Shown piece by piece: positions 1 to 9,733 of a DNA stretch of 64,000 nucleotides (its first letter is position 1; every line of letters starts with the position of its first letter). The notes below the pieces were generated by a model, which was not told the origin of the DNA, ran no database searches, and worked only from the letters and a program-made list of their open reading frames with translations. The position numbers and the translations under genes are program-made. Origin of the DNA: Aquabacter cavernae (GTDB lineage: Bacteria > Pseudomonadota > Alphaproteobacteria > Rhizobiales > Xanthobacteraceae); NCBI RefSeq assembly GCF_003993795.1, contig NZ_RWKV01000016.1, forward strand, positions 124,001-188,000. The letters run 5' to 3'.

Positions 1-2558
1 GCATCCTCAATCTCACGCCCAGCCAGGGCTTCAAGCCCGAGCGGCAGGCGGCCCCCGACGCGGACGTCTTCCTCGTCACGCTCGATCCCGGCTCCACCGT
101 CACCTTCATCGCGGAAATGACCGGCCCGAGCCTGCCCCAGCTCTATCTGTGGGAGCCGGACGCCTATAAGGACAAGGTCAACAGCTTCACCCTCTATCAC
201 GGCATCGTCATCGGCATCGCGGCGCTGCTGGCGCTGTTCCTCACCATCCTGTTCGTGGTGAAGGGCTCGGTGATGTTCCCGGCCGCCGCCGCGCTGGCCT
301 GGGCGGTGCTGGGCTATATCGGCCTTGATTTCTCCTTCTGGTCCAAGGTGTTCGGCCTCTCCCCCGTGGCGGAGCAATTCTGGCGCGCGGCGGGCGAGGC
401 GGTGCTGACCGCCACCTTGCTCGTCTTCCTGTTCGCCTATCTCAATCTCAACCGCTGGCATGTGCGCTATGTGCATGTGGCCGCCGGCTGGCTCGCCTTC
501 CTGGCGGCCCTGGTGGTGGTGGCGCTGCTGGACGCGCCCATGGCGGCGGGCATCGCGCGTCTCTCCTTGTTCACCGTGGCGGTGCTGGGGCTGGGCGTGG
601 TCATCTGGCTGGCGCAGCATTCCTACGACCGCGCCGTGCTGATCATCCCCACCTGGCTCCTGCTGGTGGTGTGGGTGGTCATGGCGGGCCTCACCGTGGA
701 AGGGCTCGTCACCAACGATCTCGTGGCCCCCGCCCTCTCCGGCGGCCTCGTGCTCATCGTCATGCTCATCGGCTTCACGGTGATGCAGCACGCCTTTGCG
801 GGACTGGGCGTCATCCAGGGCTCCTCCTCCGAGCTGGAGCGCCGCGCGCTGGCGCTGGCGGGCTCCGGCTACATGGTGTGGGACTGGGACGTCGATTCCG
901 ACCGCATCTACACCTCCCCCGAGGCCGAGGAGGCGCTGGGCCTCAAGCGCCGCTCGTTGGAGACCGAGGCGGCGGGCTGGCTGGAAGTGCTGCACCCCGC
1001 CGACCGCGACCGCTTCCGCGCGACATTGGACGGCATCATCGACCAGCGGCGCGGGCGCATCGACCAGGATTTCCGCCTGCGCGCCATCGACGGCCATTAT
1101 CTCACCTTCAACCTGCGCGCTCGGCCCGTGGTGGGCGCGGACGGCGAGGTGGTGCGCTGCATCGGCACGCTCACCGACGTGACCGGTGAGCGCATGGCCG
1201 CCGAGCGCCTGCTGCACGACGCGGTGCGCGACAATCTCACCGGCCTGCCCAACAAGGAATTGTTCCTGGACCGGCTGGACCAGGCCATCACCTTCGCGCG
1301 CATCGACGACACGCTGAAGCCCACCGTGATGTTCATCGACCTCGACCGCTTCAAGCAGGTCAATCTGTCGGTGGGCATGGCCATGGCGGATTCCATCCTG
1401 CTCACGGTGGCCCGGCGCATGATGCGCCTCATGAAGCCGCAGGACACGCTGGCGCGCATTTCCGGCGACCAGTTCGGCCTCATCCTCATGTCTGAGCGCG
1501 ATCCCGAGCGCATCACCACCTTCGCGGACACGCTGCGCCGCTCGCTGCGCGCGCCCATCACCTTCGCCGACCGGGAAGTGTTCATCACCGCCTCCATCGG
1601 CCTCGTCCTGGCGGGGCCCGACCTTGCCAAGCGCAACGAGGTGCTGAAGGACGCGGAACTGGCCATGTATTTCGCCAAGCGCATCGGCGGCGACCGCATC
1701 GAGGTGTTCCGCCCCGCCATGCGCCAGCAGAAGATCGACCGCGTCTCCCTGGAGGCGGACCTGCGCCAGGCGCTGGAGCGGGACGAGATCCTGGTGCGCT
1801 ATCAGCCCATCGTGCGCCTCGGCGACCGGGGCATCGGCGGCTTCGAGGCCTTCCTGCGCTGGCGCCATCCCACGCTGGGCGAGCTTTCCGCCAGCGAATT
1901 CCTGCCCATCGCGGAAGAGAGCGGGCTCATCCTCGAACTCGGCCTGTTCGCTTTGGAGAAGGCGGCCCGCCAGCTTGCCCAATGGCAGCGGCAGGTGCGG
2001 GTGGAGCCGCCCTTGTTCATGAATGTGAACGTCTCCTCCCGCCAGTTGCTGCGGCACGACCTCATCCAGGACCTCAAAGCCGTCCTCTCGCGCAATCCGG
2101 TGGCCCCCGGCTCGCTGAAGCTGGAAGTGACCGAGGCTTTGGTGATGGAGAACCCGGAATATGCCGCCGTCATGCTGGCGCGCATCCGCGAGCTTGGCGC
2201 GGGCCTGTGCCTGGACGATTTCGGCACCGGCCAGTCGGCCCTCTCCTATCTCCAGCGTTTCCCCTTCGACACCATCAAGATCGACCGTCGCTTCGTGCAT
2301 GAGAGCGCCAAGGGCGCGGCGCGGGCGGCCCGGCCGGTCATCGTGGGCTCCATCATCGACCTCGCCCACCATCTGGGCATGGACGTGATCGCCGAGGGCG
2401 TGGAGAAAGACGCGGAGGCCGAGGAAATGGGCGCCTTCGGCGCCGAATACGCCCAGGGCGTGCTGATGGGCGAGCCGCTCACCAGCGAGGAATGCCGCGC
2501 GCTGTTCGAGCCGGCCTCCTCCGAGCCCCGGCGCAAGCGGCAGGCGGCGGCGGGCTGA
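1..2558 (+). CDS. Membrane-anchored PAS-GGDEF-EAL protein, 5'-truncated
   Basis: The reading frame is open from base 3, so the gene starts outside the window; the Met codon at 117 is internal. Counting from that Met, residues 25-235 form about seven hydrophobic helices resembling a 7TMR-DISM sensor region, 240-365 a PAS fold, 370-525 a GGDEF domain and 545-795 an EAL domain. The GGDEF signature reads SGDQF (449-453), so cyclase activity is doubtful. The EAL signature reads EAF (577-579), but the catalytic acidic residues remain: NVNVS, LEVTE, DDFGTG (700) and EGVE (760). I infer a c-di-GMP phosphodiesterase, or a GTP/c-di-GMP-sensing protein, in the inner membrane. It stands alone; the next gene is convergent. 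Confidence 0.88.
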   Translation, partial: ILNLTPSQGFKPERQAAPDADVFLVTLDPGSTVTFIAEMTGPSLPQLYLWEPDAYKDKVNSFTLYHGIVIGIAALLALFLTILFVVKGSVMFPAAAALAWAVLGYIGLDFSFWSKVFGLSPVAEQFWRAAGEAVLTATLLVFLFAYLNLNRWHVRYVHVAAGWLAFLAALVVVALLDAPMAAGIARLSLFTVAVLGLGVVIWLAQHSYDRAVLIIPTWLLLVVWVVMAGLTVEGLVTNDLVAPALSGGLVLIVMLIGFTVMQHAFAGLGVIQGSSSELERRALALAGSGYMVWDWDVDSDRIYTSPEAEEALGLKRRSLETEAAGWLEVLHPADRDRFRATLDGIIDQRRGRIDQDFRLRAIDGHYLTFNLRARPVVGADGEVVRCIGTLTDVTGERMAAERLLHDAVRDNLTGLPNKELFLDRLDQAITFARIDDTLKPTVMFIDLDRFKQVNLSVGMAMADSILLTVARRMMRLMKPQDTLARISGDQFGLILMSERDPERITTFADTLRRSLRAPITFADREVFITASIGLVLAGPDLAKRNEVLKDAELAMYFAKRIGGDRIEVFRPAMRQQKIDRVSLEADLRQALERDEILVRYQPIVRLGDRGIGGFEAFLRWRHPTLGELSASEFLPIAEESGLILELGLFALEKAARQLAQWQRQVRVEPPLFMNVNVSSRQLLRHDLIQDLKAVLSRNPVAPGSLKLEVTEALVMENPEYAAVMLARIRELGAGLCLDDFGTGQSALSYLQRFPFDTIKIDRRFVHESAKGAARAARPVIVGSIIDLAHHLGMDVIAEGVEKDAEAEEMGAFGAEYAQGVLMGEPLTSEECRALFEPASSEPRRKRQAAAG

Positions 2559-2589
2559 GGCGGCCCGGCTTCCCGAAAAGGGGACGCAC

Positions 2590-3180
2590 CTAAAACGGCA
2601 GGTCCGCCACCAGCGTGGCGATGAAGGCGGTGATCAGCAGGATGAGGCTGGTGCGCCGCCCGGACACGAAAAGCAGGGCCACCAGCACGCCGACGGTGAC
2701 GATGGTGGCCGCAAAGGAGACGAGACCGCCCTCCTCCTCCCCCATATCGATGCCGCTCAGCGCCAGCGCGCCTTGATAGGCGAGCACCACGAAATTGACC
2801 GCCAGCAGGCCGCCGATGACGATGGTGCGCACCTTGAAATAATAGGCGTCGAAATCGGACCAGAGCTTCACGTCCACCGGGAAGACGAAGGTGGACAGGC
2901 CGAAATAGACGCCGATCACCGCCATGAAGCCCGCGAGCGCGAACAGGTTCGAGGGCACATGGGGGCCGATGACGCCGAAATTGAACCAGAAGGTCACCTG
3001 GTCCAGGAGCATAAAGGCCCCGAGGATGGGGATAAGCCAGCCAACATGGATGGGCGGGCCCGCCACCTCCTCCACCCCGTGCCGGATGCGCCAGAGGCGG
3101 GCGAAGCCTTTCAGCAATTCCGACACCGCCAGCGCGAGCACGATGCCGAACACCCGCGCCACGAGGTCGAAATTGCTCAT
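2590..3180 (-). CDS. Hypothetical six-helix membrane protein
   Basis: This encodes a 196-residue protein of unrecognised family. It has about six hydrophobic segments (near residues 8-25, 47-65, 75-98, 118-140, 152-170 and 178-194) and a charged loop after the first helix. No catalytic motif or signal peptide is visible. It lies 9 bases downstream of alr on the same strand and may be cotranscribed with dnaB-alr. The coding call rests on an open frame with alphaproteobacterial GC-rich third positions and on alternating hydrophobic helices. Function is unknown. Confidence 0.7.
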   Translation of the reverse strand: MSNFDLVARVFGIVLALAVSELLKGFARLWRIRHGVEEVAGPPIHVGWLIPILGAFMLLDQVTFWFNFGVIGPHVPSNLFALAGFMAVIGVYFGLSTFVFPVDVKLWSDFDAYYFKVRTIVIGGLLAVNFVVLAYQGALALSGIDMGEEEGGLVSFAATIVTVGVLVALLFVSGRRTSLILLITAFIATLVADLPF

Positions 3181-3189
3181 GGCCTGCCC

Positions 3190-4296
3190 TCAGCCGCCCT
3201 TATAGACGCGCCGGTAGCGCCGCCCGAGAGAGGTGAGCACCTCATAGCCGATGGTGCCGCCATGGGCGGCCAGTTCGTCCACCAGGATGCCCTCGCCCAG
3301 GATCACCGCCATGTCGCCCCGCGCAACCGCATCCTCGGGCAGGTCCGTCACGTCCACCGCCGTCAGGTCCATGGAGACGCGGCCCACCAGGGGGCAGCGG
3401 CGCCCGGCGATGATGGCGTCCGCGCCCGGCAGGCCGTCGCTGGCGCCGAAGGCGCGCAGGAAGCCGTCCGCATAGCCGAAGGAGAGGATGGCGATGCGGC
3501 TGTCGCGGCCGAGGCGCTGGGCGGCGCCGTAGCCCACCGTGTCGCCCGGCAGGCCGTGCCGCACCTGGATCACCGGAACCTCCAGCCGCACCACCGGCTT
3601 GAGCGGCGCCGTCCCCGCCACCGCCGCGCCGCCATAAAGAGCGATGCCCGGCCGGGTGAGGTCGAAATGATAGTCCGGCCCCAGGAAGCAGCCGGCGGAA
3701 TTGGCGAGCGAGGCGGCAACGCCGGGAAACGCCGCCGCCGCCCGCGAAAAACGCTCGCGCTGGAGCGCGGTGAGCGGATGGCCGGGTGTGTCGGCGCAAG
3801 CGAGATGGGTCATGACCAGGGAGGGCGTGAAGCCCGCCCCCCTCTGGCCGAGGGCCTGCGCCTCCTCCACCGTGAGGCCGAGCCGGTTCATGCCCGTATC
3901 CACATGGATGGCGGCGGGCAGGTCCGCGCCGCGTGCCGCGCAGAAGTCCGCCCAATCCTCGATCTCGGCGCGGCTGCCCAGAACCGGGCGCGCGTCACAG
4001 GCGAGCAGCACCTCTCCATTGCCCGGCAGCAGGCCGCCCAGAACATAGATGACCGCTTCGGGGAGCACCTCGCGCAGCCGCGCGGCCTCTTCCACCAGTG
4101 CCACGAAGAAGGTGCGCGCGCCCGCCGCCCACAAGGCCGGGCCGGCGCGCTCCACCCCCAGGCCATAGGCATTGGCCTTGACCACGGCGGCGCACTGGGC
4201 GGGAGCGACCCGGGCCGCCAGCGTGCGCCAATTGTCGGCGAGGGCGGCAAGGTCGATGGTGAGGACGGCGCCGGTGGCGCCGGGAAGGTCTGTCAT
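3190..4296 (-). CDS. alr: Alanine racemase
   Basis: This PLP enzyme interconverts L- and D-alanine for peptidoglycan in the cytoplasm. The 368-residue length is normal for the family. The PLP lysine lies in the motif VVKANAYGLG near residue 40, in the N-terminal TIM barrel. The second catalytic base, a tyrosine, lies in VGYGAAQR near residue 255, and the VGRVSMD segment follows in the C-terminal beta domain. The start codon overlaps the dnaB stop by four bases (ATGA), which implies translational coupling. The dnaB-alr order is common in alphaproteobacteria. Confidence 0.95.
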   Translation of the reverse strand: MTDLPGATGAVLTIDLAALADNWRTLAARVAPAQCAAVVKANAYGLGVERAGPALWAAGARTFFVALVEEAARLREVLPEAVIYVLGGLLPGNGEVLLACDARPVLGSRAEIEDWADFCAARGADLPAAIHVDTGMNRLGLTVEEAQALGQRGAGFTPSLVMTHLACADTPGHPLTALQRERFSRAAAAFPGVAASLANSAGCFLGPDYHFDLTRPGIALYGGAAVAGTAPLKPVVRLEVPVIQVRHGLPGDTVGYGAAQRLGRDSRIAILSFGYADGFLRAFGASDGLPGADAIIAGRRCPLVGRVSMDLTAVDVTDLPEDAVARGDMAVILGEGILVDELAAHGGTIGYEVLTSLGRRYRRVYKGG

Positions 4297-5792
4297 CTGG
4301 GTTCCGGGAAGTGGTCCGGCTGGGCGAGGTTGGAGAAGCGGGTGAATTGCGCCTCGAACTGTACCTTCACCGTGCCGGTGGGGCCATGGCGCTGCTTGCC
4401 GATGATCACTTCGGCGGTGCCCTCACAGGCCTTCATGTCGGCCTCCCACTTGAACCATTCCTCCGTGCCGGGCTTCGGCTCCCGGCTTTTCAGATAATAT
4501 TCCTCGCGGAACACGAACATGACCACGTCCGCGTCCTGCTCGATGGAGCCGGATTCGCGCAGGTCCGACAATTGCGGCCTCTTGTCGTCCCGGCTTTCCA
4601 CCTGACGCGACAATTGGGAGAGCGCCATGATGGGCACCCTCAGTTCCTTGGCCAGCGCCTTCAGGCCCGTGGTGATCTCGGTGATTTCCTGCACGCGCCC
4701 CTGGGACGAGCTTTTGGAGGAGCCGGTGAGAAGCTGGAGATAGTCCACCACCATGAAGTCGAGGCCGCGCTGGCGCTTCAGGCGCCGGGCGCGGGCCACC
4801 AGCTGGGCGATGGAGATGCCGCCGGTATCGTCGATATAGAGCGGCACCACCTGCATGGTCTGGGCGGCGGCGGCGAGCTTCGAGAACTCGCTCTCCGAGA
4901 TGTCGCCGCGACGCACCTTGTAGGAGGGGATCTCGGTCTGCTCGGCGAGGATACGGGTGGCCAATTGCTCGGCGGACATTTCCAGCGAGAAGAAGCCCAC
5001 AATGCCGCCCGACAGGTTCTTCACCGCCCCGTCCGGCTGGGTCTCGCCGCGATAGGAGGCGGCGATATTGTAGGCGATGTTGGTGGCGAGCGAGGTCTTG
5101 CCCATGGCCGGGCGCCCCGCGAGGATGATCAGGTCCGAAGGCTGGAGGCCGCCCATCTGGTGGTCGAGGTCATCGAGGCCCGAGGCGATGCCCGAGAGAT
5201 GCCCGTCGCGCTGATAGGCATTGGACGCCATGTCCACCGCCTCGCGCAGCGCCTCGCCGAAGCGCAGGAAGCCGCCGTCATAGCGCCCGGTCTCGGCGAT
5301 GGCGTAGAGCCGCTTCTCCGCCTCCTCGATCTGCTCCTGGGGGCTCGCCTCCACGGGCGCGTCATAGGCGTCGGTGACGATCTCCTCGCCGATGCGGATC
5401 AACTCGCGCCGCACCGAGAGGTCATAGATGGCGCGGCCGTAATCCTCGGAATTGATGACCGTGGTGGCTTCCGCCGCGAGCCGCGCCAGATAGCGCGGGC
5501 CGGACAGGCCGGCCACGTCCAGGTCGGCGGGCAGGAAGGTCTTCAGCGTCACCGGCGTCGCGATCTTGCCGGCGCGCACCAGCGAGGAGCACAGCTCGAA
5601 GACCCGGGCGTGGATGGGCTCGTAGAAATGCTCCGGCTTCAGGAAGTCGGAAACCCGGTAGAACGCCTCGTTATTCACCAGGATGGCGCCGAGCAGCGCC
5701 TGCTCCGCCTCCACATTGTGGGGGGCCTGGCGATAAGAAGCGTCGAGCTGACCCTTCGCGACGGGCAAATCGAGCATGGTCTCCCCCATCAT
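4293..5792 (-). CDS. dnaB: Replicative DNA helicase DnaB
   Basis: DnaB is the hexameric ATP-driven helicase that unwinds DNA ahead of the replisome and loads primase. The 499-residue product has the N-terminal all-helical domain (about 25-125), a linker, and a RecA-like C-terminal domain with Walker A GRPAMGKTS near residue 227, Walker B FMVVDYLQL and the sensor region SQLSRQVE. The annotated start is the first of two adjacent ATGs. An ATG five codons in, at 5777, is preceded closely by GGGGGAG and could be the true start. The gene overlaps alr by four bases. No intein interrupts it. Confidence 0.95.
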   Translation of the reverse strand: MMGETMLDLPVAKGQLDASYRQAPHNVEAEQALLGAILVNNEAFYRVSDFLKPEHFYEPIHARVFELCSSLVRAGKIATPVTLKTFLPADLDVAGLSGPRYLARLAAEATTVINSEDYGRAIYDLSVRRELIRIGEEIVTDAYDAPVEASPQEQIEEAEKRLYAIAETGRYDGGFLRFGEALREAVDMASNAYQRDGHLSGIASGLDDLDHQMGGLQPSDLIILAGRPAMGKTSLATNIAYNIAASYRGETQPDGAVKNLSGGIVGFFSLEMSAEQLATRILAEQTEIPSYKVRRGDISESEFSKLAAAAQTMQVVPLYIDDTGGISIAQLVARARRLKRQRGLDFMVVDYLQLLTGSSKSSSQGRVQEITEITTGLKALAKELRVPIMALSQLSRQVESRDDKRPQLSDLRESGSIEQDADVVMFVFREEYYLKSREPKPGTEEWFKWEADMKACEGTAEVIIGKQRHGPTGTVKVQFEAQFTRFSNLAQPDHFPEPR

Positions 5793-6141
5793 GGCCGGAG
5801 GATGGGTTTAGCAAGTCCGCTCCACGATCCACAGGGGCAGACTCGTTCCCGGTCCGGTTTTACCGAGAAAGAATTCCGGGGAAAGGTCTCTCCCTGCCTT
5901 TCACGAAATTGGGTTTGATGGAAGGCGCCCACCACCCATTCGCAGGATTGCGGCAGCATATGGGTTTACGTTAGAGCCTGATGTGATCAGGTTGGAACGG
6001 CCTGATCGGTGGATCCGCCTCCCGGCATTGGCCGGGAGCGATCCGGGACCCGTAATCGAAGCACCGTCGTGCCGCGAGCCGGGCCAGCCTCCACACATTC
6101 AGCAGGCGGCCCGTGGCGGCCCGAACCGGAAGGAGCCCGCC
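5793..6141. other. 349-base intergenic region between divergent dnaB and KefC-type gene
   Basis: No convincing gene is present; the open frame running into the antiporter gene here has no family-like sequence upstream of 6142. The region must carry the divergent promoters. Its middle (5971-6060) is rich in inverted repeats: CCTGAT/ATCAGG (5977-5982 and 5986-5991), GATCAGG/CCTGATC (5985-5991 and 6001-6007), and a GGATCCGCCTCCCGG-like palindromic stretch after it. The block begins with TTAGAGC, like the ends of the RIME-like repeats elsewhere in the window, and may be a second intergenic repeat type. Confidence 0.6.
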
Positions 6142-7995
6142 GTGGCCGAAGCCTCCAGCACGGAACTGGTGCAGATCGTCTCTGTGCTCGGCGCGGGCGT
6201 CATCGCGGCCCCGCTGTTCAAGCGCGCGGGCCTCGGCTCGGTGCTCGGCTATCTCGCCGCAGGCATCGCCATCGGGCCGTTCGGCCTCAAGGTCATCTCC
6301 GCGCCGGAAGCGGTTCTGCATTTCGCGGAACTGGGCGTGGTCATGTTCCTGTTCGTCATCGGCCTGGAAATGCGCCCCTCGCGCCTGTGGGGCCTGCGGC
6401 GGGAGATTTTCGGCCTCGGCGCCGCGCAGGTGTGCGTCTGCGGCGCGCTGCTCACCGGGCTCGGCGTGCTGGCGGGCCTGCCGCCCGCCGTGGCCTTCAT
6501 CGCCGCCATGGGCTTCGTCCTGTCCTCCACCGCCGCCATCATCCAGATCCTGGACGAGAGCGGCGAGACACCGACCCCCGCCGGCCAGCGCGCGGTCTCC
6601 ATCCTGCTGCTGGAAGACCTGGCCATCGTGCCGCTGCTGGCGCTCGTCGCCCTCCTCGCCCCGGCCACCGGCACCAATGTGCGGGCCGACTGGACCAATC
6701 TCGCCATGGCGGCAGGCGCCGTGGCCGTCGTGGTGGCGGCCGGGCGCTGGCTGCTCAATCCCTTGTTCGCCCTGCTTTCAGCGGCCCGCGCCCGTGAGGT
6801 GATGACCGCCACCGCTCTGGTGGTGGTGCTGGGCACCGCCCTTCTCATGCAGGTCTCCGGCCTCTCCATGGCCATGGGGGCGTTCCTTGCCGGCGTGCTT
6901 TTGTCCGGCTCCAGCTATCGCCACCAGCTGGAGGCCGACATCGAGCCGTTCCGTGGCCTGCTGCTCGGTCTGTTCTTCATGGCGGTGGGCATGTCGCTGG
7001 ACCTGAAGGTGGTGGCCGACGACTGGCTCCTGGTCGCCCTTGCTGTCGCCGGCTACATGGTGGTGAAGGCGGTCGGCATCTTCGGCGTGGCGCTCGCCTT
7101 CCGCTCGGGATGGCGCGAGGCGGTCTCGCGCTCGGCCCTGTTCGCCCAGGGCGGCGAATTCGCCTTCGTTCTCTATGCGGCGGCGGTGGCCGAGGGCCTG
7201 TTCGACCCGCGCACCAACGCCATCATGGCCTCCACCGTCATCCTCTCCATGGTGCTGACGCCGCTCTGCGTCATCGCCGCCCGCCGCCTGCTGCCGGCCC
7301 CCGCCCCCGATCTCAACGGTGTCGAGGCGCCGGACGGGCTGGGCGGCTCCGTCCTGCTCATCGGCTTCGGCCGGTTCGGCCAGATGGTCAGCCAGGCGCT
7401 GCTGGCCCGCGACATGGACGTGACCATCCTCGACAACGATCCCGAGATGATCCGGGGCGCCGCCGAGTTCGGCTTCAAGATCTATTATGGCGACGGCACC
7501 AATCTCGACGTGCTGCGCGCCGCCGGCGCCGGGTCCGCCCAGGCCATCTGCATCTGCATCGACAACCAGAAGGGCACCGACAAGGTGGTGGAGCTGTGCA
7601 AGGCCGCCTTCCCCTCCGCCGGCCTCATGGTGCGCGCCTATGATCGCGGCCACGCCTTGCGCCTCTTGGAAGAGCAGGTGGAGGTGCAGGTGCGCGAGAC
7701 GCTGGAATCCGCCTTCCTGTTCGGCCGGGAGACGCTGGAATATCTCGGCCTCACCCCGGAAGAGGCGGAGGAGACCATCGCCGACATCCGCCGCCGCGAT
7801 GCCGAGCGCCTGTGCCTGGAGCAGACCAGCGGCCTCTATGCCGGGCGGGAGCTGCTCCATTCCAACGCGCCCATCCCCGAGCCCAAGCCCGCGCCCTTCA
7901 CCCCGCCGCGCCACGCCGCCCAGCCGCTCAACCCCGCCGCCGGCGCCATCGCCGCCAAGGCGCGGGACGCGGCGGACGCCGCGACACCCGGCTGA
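6142..7995 (+). CDS. KefB/KefC-type monovalent cation:proton antiporter (CPA2)
   Basis: This inner-membrane protein exchanges K+ or Na+ for H+. The 617-residue product has about 12-13 transmembrane helices over residues 1-385, including the CPA2 segments GLGSVLGYLAAGI and FVIGLEM, followed by a cytoplasmic RCK/TrkA-N domain from about residue 400 with a nucleotide-binding GFGRFGQ motif and the YGDGTNLDVL segment. The GTG at 6142 is chosen because GGAAGGAG sits six bases upstream; the frame stays open further upstream but without family sequence. The tail after residue 560 is Pro/Ala-rich and low complexity. No KefF/KefG partner gene is adjacent. Confidence 0.9.
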   Translation: MAEASSTELVQIVSVLGAGVIAAPLFKRAGLGSVLGYLAAGIAIGPFGLKVISAPEAVLHFAELGVVMFLFVIGLEMRPSRLWGLRREIFGLGAAQVCVCGALLTGLGVLAGLPPAVAFIAAMGFVLSSTAAIIQILDESGETPTPAGQRAVSILLLEDLAIVPLLALVALLAPATGTNVRADWTNLAMAAGAVAVVVAAGRWLLNPLFALLSAARAREVMTATALVVVLGTALLMQVSGLSMAMGAFLAGVLLSGSSYRHQLEADIEPFRGLLLGLFFMAVGMSLDLKVVADDWLLVALAVAGYMVVKAVGIFGVALAFRSGWREAVSRSALFAQGGEFAFVLYAAAVAEGLFDPRTNAIMASTVILSMVLTPLCVIAARRLLPAPAPDLNGVEAPDGLGGSVLLIGFGRFGQMVSQALLARDMDVTILDNDPEMIRGAAEFGFKIYYGDGTNLDVLRAAGAGSAQAICICIDNQKGTDKVVELCKAAFPSAGLMVRAYDRGHALRLLEEQVEVQVRETLESAFLFGRETLEYLGLTPEEAEETIADIRRRDAERLCLEQTSGLYAGRELLHSNAPIPEPKPAPFTPPRHAAQPLNPAAGAIAAKARDAADAATPG

Positions 7996-8037
7996 CCCCC
8001 CGCGCAATCGTCACCGGCATGGGCTATATGAGCGTCC

Positions 8038-8964
8038 ATGCAGCCTATCCTTCGAGTCGAAAACCTCTCCAAGGTCTATGAGGGCGGGTTCACGGCCCTC
8101 AAGGACGTCAGCCTGGAGCTTAACCAGGGCGAGATCTTCGCCCTGCTGGGCCCCAACGGCGCTGGCAAGACCACGCTCATCTCCATCGTCTGCGGCCTGG
8201 TCAATCCCAGCGCCGGCAAGGTGGAGGTGGCCGGACACGACATCATCACCGACTATCGCGCCGCCCGCGCGCTGATCGGCCTCGTTCCCCAGGAACTGAA
8301 GACCGATTCCTTCGAGAGCGTGTGGGCCACCGTCGCCTTCTCGCGCGGCCTGTTCGGCAAGAAGCGCGACGACGCCCGCATCGAGCGGGTGCTGCGCGAC
8401 CTGTCGCTCTGGGACAAGAAGGACAACAAGATCATGACCCTCTCGGGGGGCATGAAGCGGCGGGTGCTGATCGCCAAGGCGCTCGCCCACGAGCCGCGCA
8501 TCCTGTTCCTGGACGAGCCCACGGCCGGCGTGGACGTGGAACTGCGCCGCGACATGTGGCGGCTGGTGCGCCAGCTGAGCGACGAGGGCGTCACCATCAT
8601 CCTCACCACCCATTATCTGGAAGAGGCGGAGGAGATGGCGGACCGCATCGGCGTGATCCGCAAGGGCGAGCTGATGCTGGTGGAGGAAAAGACCGCCCTC
8701 ATGCGCCAGTTCGGCCAGAAGCGGCTCACCATCCATCTCGCCGCGCCCCTCGGCACCATTCCCTCGGCCTTCGCCGGGCATAACCTGACCCTGTCGGCGG
8801 ACGGGCGAGACCTCGTGCTGGTCTACGGCACCGGGCAGGGCTCGGCGCCGGTCTCCGACCTGCTGCGCGGCCTCGCCATGGCCGGCATCGCCTATCACGA
8901 CCTGGAGACCCACCAGTCGTCCCTGGAGGATATCTTCGTCGATCTGATGCGGGAGAACGCATGA
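8038..8964 (+). CDS. ABC-2 type exporter, ATP-binding subunit
   Basis: This 308-residue cytoplasmic ATPase powers the permease encoded next. It shows Walker [10 protein letters not shown] near residue 40, Q-loop VPQE, signature LSGGMKRR, Walker [11 protein letters not shown] and the H-loop histidine in [13 protein letters not shown]-terminal extension of about 80 residues follows, as in NodI/DrrA-like ABC-2 ATPases. Its stop overlaps the permease start by four bases (ATGA). Substrate cannot be read from sequence; relatives of this kind export polysaccharides, lipids or drugs. The next two small genes (acetyltransferase, GST) may be cotranscribed. Confidence 0.92.
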   Translation: MQPILRVENLSKVYEGGFTALKDVSLELNQGEIFALLGPNGAGKTTLISIVCGLVNPSAGKVEVAGHDIITDYRAARALIGLVPQELKTDSFESVWATVAFSRGLFGKKRDDARIERVLRDLSLWDKKDNKIMTLSGGMKRRVLIAKALAHEPRILFLDEPTAGVDVELRRDMWRLVRQLSDEGVTIILTTHYLEEAEEMADRIGVIRKGELMLVEEKTALMRQFGQKRLTIHLAAPLGTIPSAFAGHNLTLSADGRDLVLVYGTGQGSAPVSDLLRGLAMAGIAYHDLETHQSSLEDIFVDLMRENA

Positions 8965-9722
8965 ACGTCCATGCCGTCAAGGCCATCTACCTGTTCGAGA
9001 TGGCACGCACCTGGCGCACCCTGCTCCAGAGCGTGGTCTCGCCCGTCATCTCCACGGCGCTCTATTTCATCGTGTTCGGCTCGGCCATCGGCGGCCACAT
9101 GGCGCCCATCGACGGGGTGGCCTATGGCGCCTTCATCGTGCCGGGCCTGATCATGCTGACCCTGCTCACCCAGTCCATCTCCAACGCCGCCTTCGGCATC
9201 TATTTCCCCCGCTTCGTGGGCACCATCTACGAGGTGCTCTCCGCGCCCATCTCCTATGTGGAGATCGTGCTCGGCTATGTGGGCGCGGCGGCCACCAAGT
9301 CGGTGATGCTCGGCATCATCATCCTCGCCACCTCCACCTTCTTCGTGGACGTGAAGGTGCTGCATCCGGTGTGGATGGTGAGCTTCCTGGTGCTGACCGC
9401 CGTCACCTTCTCCCTGTTCGGCTTCATCATCGGCATCTGGGCGGACGGGTTCGAGAAGCTGCAGATGATCCCGCTGCTCATTGTGACGCCGCTCACCTTC
9501 CTCGGCGGCAGCTTCTATTCCATCGACATGCTGCCGCCCTTCTGGCGCTCCGTCACCCTGTTCAACCCGGTGGTCTATCTGGTGTCGGGCTTCCGCTGGA
9601 GCTTCTTCGGCGTCTCCGACGTGAATATCGGCATCAGCCTCGGCATGACCCTGGTGTTCCTCCTGGCCTGCCTCGTGGCGGTGTGGTGGATCTTCCGCAC
9701 CGGCTACCGGCTGAAAAGCTGA
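8961..9722 (+). CDS. ABC-2 type exporter, permease subunit
   Basis: The 253-residue product has six hydrophobic segments and the conserved ABC-2 membrane-protein layout, including the [14 protein letters not shown] segment before the last loop that is typical of this family. It starts inside the stop of the ATP-binding gene (8961-8964), so the two subunits are translationally coupled and should assemble in the inner membrane as a 2+2 exporter. Substrate is unknown. Confidence 0.92.
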   Translation: MNVHAVKAIYLFEMARTWRTLLQSVVSPVISTALYFIVFGSAIGGHMAPIDGVAYGAFIVPGLIMLTLLTQSISNAAFGIYFPRFVGTIYEVLSAPISYVEIVLGYVGAAATKSVMLGIIILATSTFFVDVKVLHPVWMVSFLVLTAVTFSLFGFIIGIWADGFEKLQMIPLLIVTPLTFLGGSFYSIDMLPPFWRSVTLFNPVVYLVSGFRWSFFGVSDVNIGISLGMTLVFLLACLVAVWWIFRTGYRLKS

Positions 9723-9733
9723 CGGCGCGAGGC

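Noticed and set aside
2773-4497. Long 574-codon plus-strand open frame opposite alr and the neighbouring membrane gene
   Set aside because: It lies antisense to alr, has His/Glu/Arg-rich low-complexity sequence and no family features; it is a GC-driven shadow.
4311-5918. 535-codon plus-strand open frame opposite dnaB
   Set aside because: It is antisense to a certain dnaB gene and has the same shadow composition; no ribosome site or domain was seen.
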